A stretch of DNA of 6,253 nt. It comes from Acidobacteriaceae bacterium. Its GTDB lineage: Bacteria > Acidobacteriota > Terriglobia > Terriglobales > Acidobacteriaceae. The position numbers were made by a program, and so were the translations under genes. The notes under the pieces were generated by a model. It was given only the letters and a program-made list of their open reading frames with translations, did not search any database and was not told the DNA's origin. Position 1 is the stretch's first letter. Each line of letters starts with the position of its first letter. The DNA lies in NCBI GenBank assembly GCA_009781125.1, contig WQYS01000146.1:1-6253 (forward strand), in the 5' to 3' direction. This document shows positions 5,973 to 6,253 of this stretch, piece after piece.

Positions 5973-6001
5973 CGCCGATGCTGTTCGTCAGCATACCGGC
6001 G
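5973..6001 (-). other. Stem-loop in the leader between the DUF177 gene and rpmF
   Basis: An 11-bp stem with a 2-base bulge can form: inner arms ATGCTG (5978-5983) and CAGCAT (5989-5994) around a 5-base loop, continued by CGCCG (5973-5977) pairing with CGGCG (5997-6001). On the - strand message it ends about 10 bases before the rpmF ribosome binding site. No U-run follows, so it is not an intrinsic terminator. An RNA processing site, an mRNA-stabilising stem or a translational control element are all possible. Confidence 0.4.
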
Positions 6002-6016
6002 CGGAAAAACTTTAGC

Positions 6017-6253
6017 TTAGTGCTTGCGATCGAGCCTGTGAGCCAGATCCGCCAGCGCATTCCAACGGGAATCCCGCGGACTTTCGCTGCAGGAGCAGGC
6101 TGATAGGTTCAGGTTCTGGCCGCAGCGCGGGCATAGCCCTTTGCAGTCCGCCTGGCAGAGAGTCCGTGCCGGCAGGGACAGCAACACCTGCTCGCGCACC
6201 ACGTCTTCCAGCAAAAGACCGCTCTCATGATAATAACCGATTTCGGTCTCGTC
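6017..6253 (-). CDS. DUF177 (YceD-family) protein, C-terminal part (5' end outside window)
   Basis: The frame is open to the right edge of the window, giving the last 78 residues of a protein that is usually about 170-190 long. Visible family features, numbered from the first complete codon, are DETEIGYYHESGLLLEDVV (1-19), REQVLLSLPAR (20-30), and the cysteine-rich stretch CQADCKGLCPRCGQNLN (33-49) with Cys33, 37, 41 and 44 plus a CSC (53-55), which probably binds zinc. YceD-type proteins are linked to 23S rRNA accumulation in bacteria and chloroplasts and are typically encoded just before rpmF, as here. A window-internal TTG at 6214 is not the start, because the conserved upstream residues are encoded before it. 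It is the first gene of the yceD-rpmF-plsX unit visible here. Confidence 0.93.
   Translation of the reverse strand, partial: DETEIGYYHESGLLLEDVVREQVLLSLPARTLCQADCKGLCPRCGQNLNLSACSCSESPRDSRWNALADLAHRLDRKH

Noticed and set aside
6212..6214. TTG as start of a 65-residue DUF177 protein
   Set aside because: The frame stays open to the window edge and encodes conserved DUF177 residues upstream of it, so the gene is truncated by the window, not short.

Overview
The window looks like a chromosomal stretch of a moderately GC-rich free-living bacterium. The protein sequences and the TGnTACACT-type promoter resemble Acidobacteriota (Terriglobus/Granulicella/Edaphobacter-like). That placement is recalled resemblance, not a search result. 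No rRNA, tRNA, CRISPR array, transposase or integrase was seen. Eight genes fill nearly all of the sequence, and no gene-free gap exceeds about 100 bases.

Left part (1-1765): the 3' end of a PLP-dependent O-acetylhomoserine sulfhydrylase gene (metY-like, + strand) converges on a gene for a fused MoeB/ThiF-type adenylyltransferase plus rhodanese (- strand). A GC-rich hairpin lies between their ends. One is a sulfur-assimilation enzyme and the other a sulfur-carrier-activating enzyme, so they may be functionally linked, although they are not co-transcribed.

Middle part (1766-4013): a 96-base divergent promoter region is followed by a two-gene ABC-2 exporter operon on the + strand. It encodes a NatA/YhaQ-like ATPase and a NatB/YhaP-like permease whose reading frames overlap by 8 bases.

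Right part (4010-6253), all on the - strand: reading in the transcribed direction, the order is DUF177/YceD family (truncated by the window edge), rpmF (ribosomal protein L32), plsX (acyl-phosphate synthase), then a HicA/HicB-type toxin-antitoxin pair. The yceD-rpmF-plsX order is a widely conserved housekeeping cluster joining ribosome assembly with phospholipid synthesis, and in many bacteria fabH follows. Here the HicAB-like module occupies that place. Its hicB stop codon interlocks tail-to-tail with the stop codon of the exporter permease.

The most noteworthy items are the lower-GC HicAB-like module with two dyad-symmetric sites just upstream, its strong antitoxin ribosome binding site against none visible for the toxin, the interlocked stop codons, a roughly 12-residue insertion in PlsX, and a long stem-loop directly before rpmF. 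None of these proves a new system.
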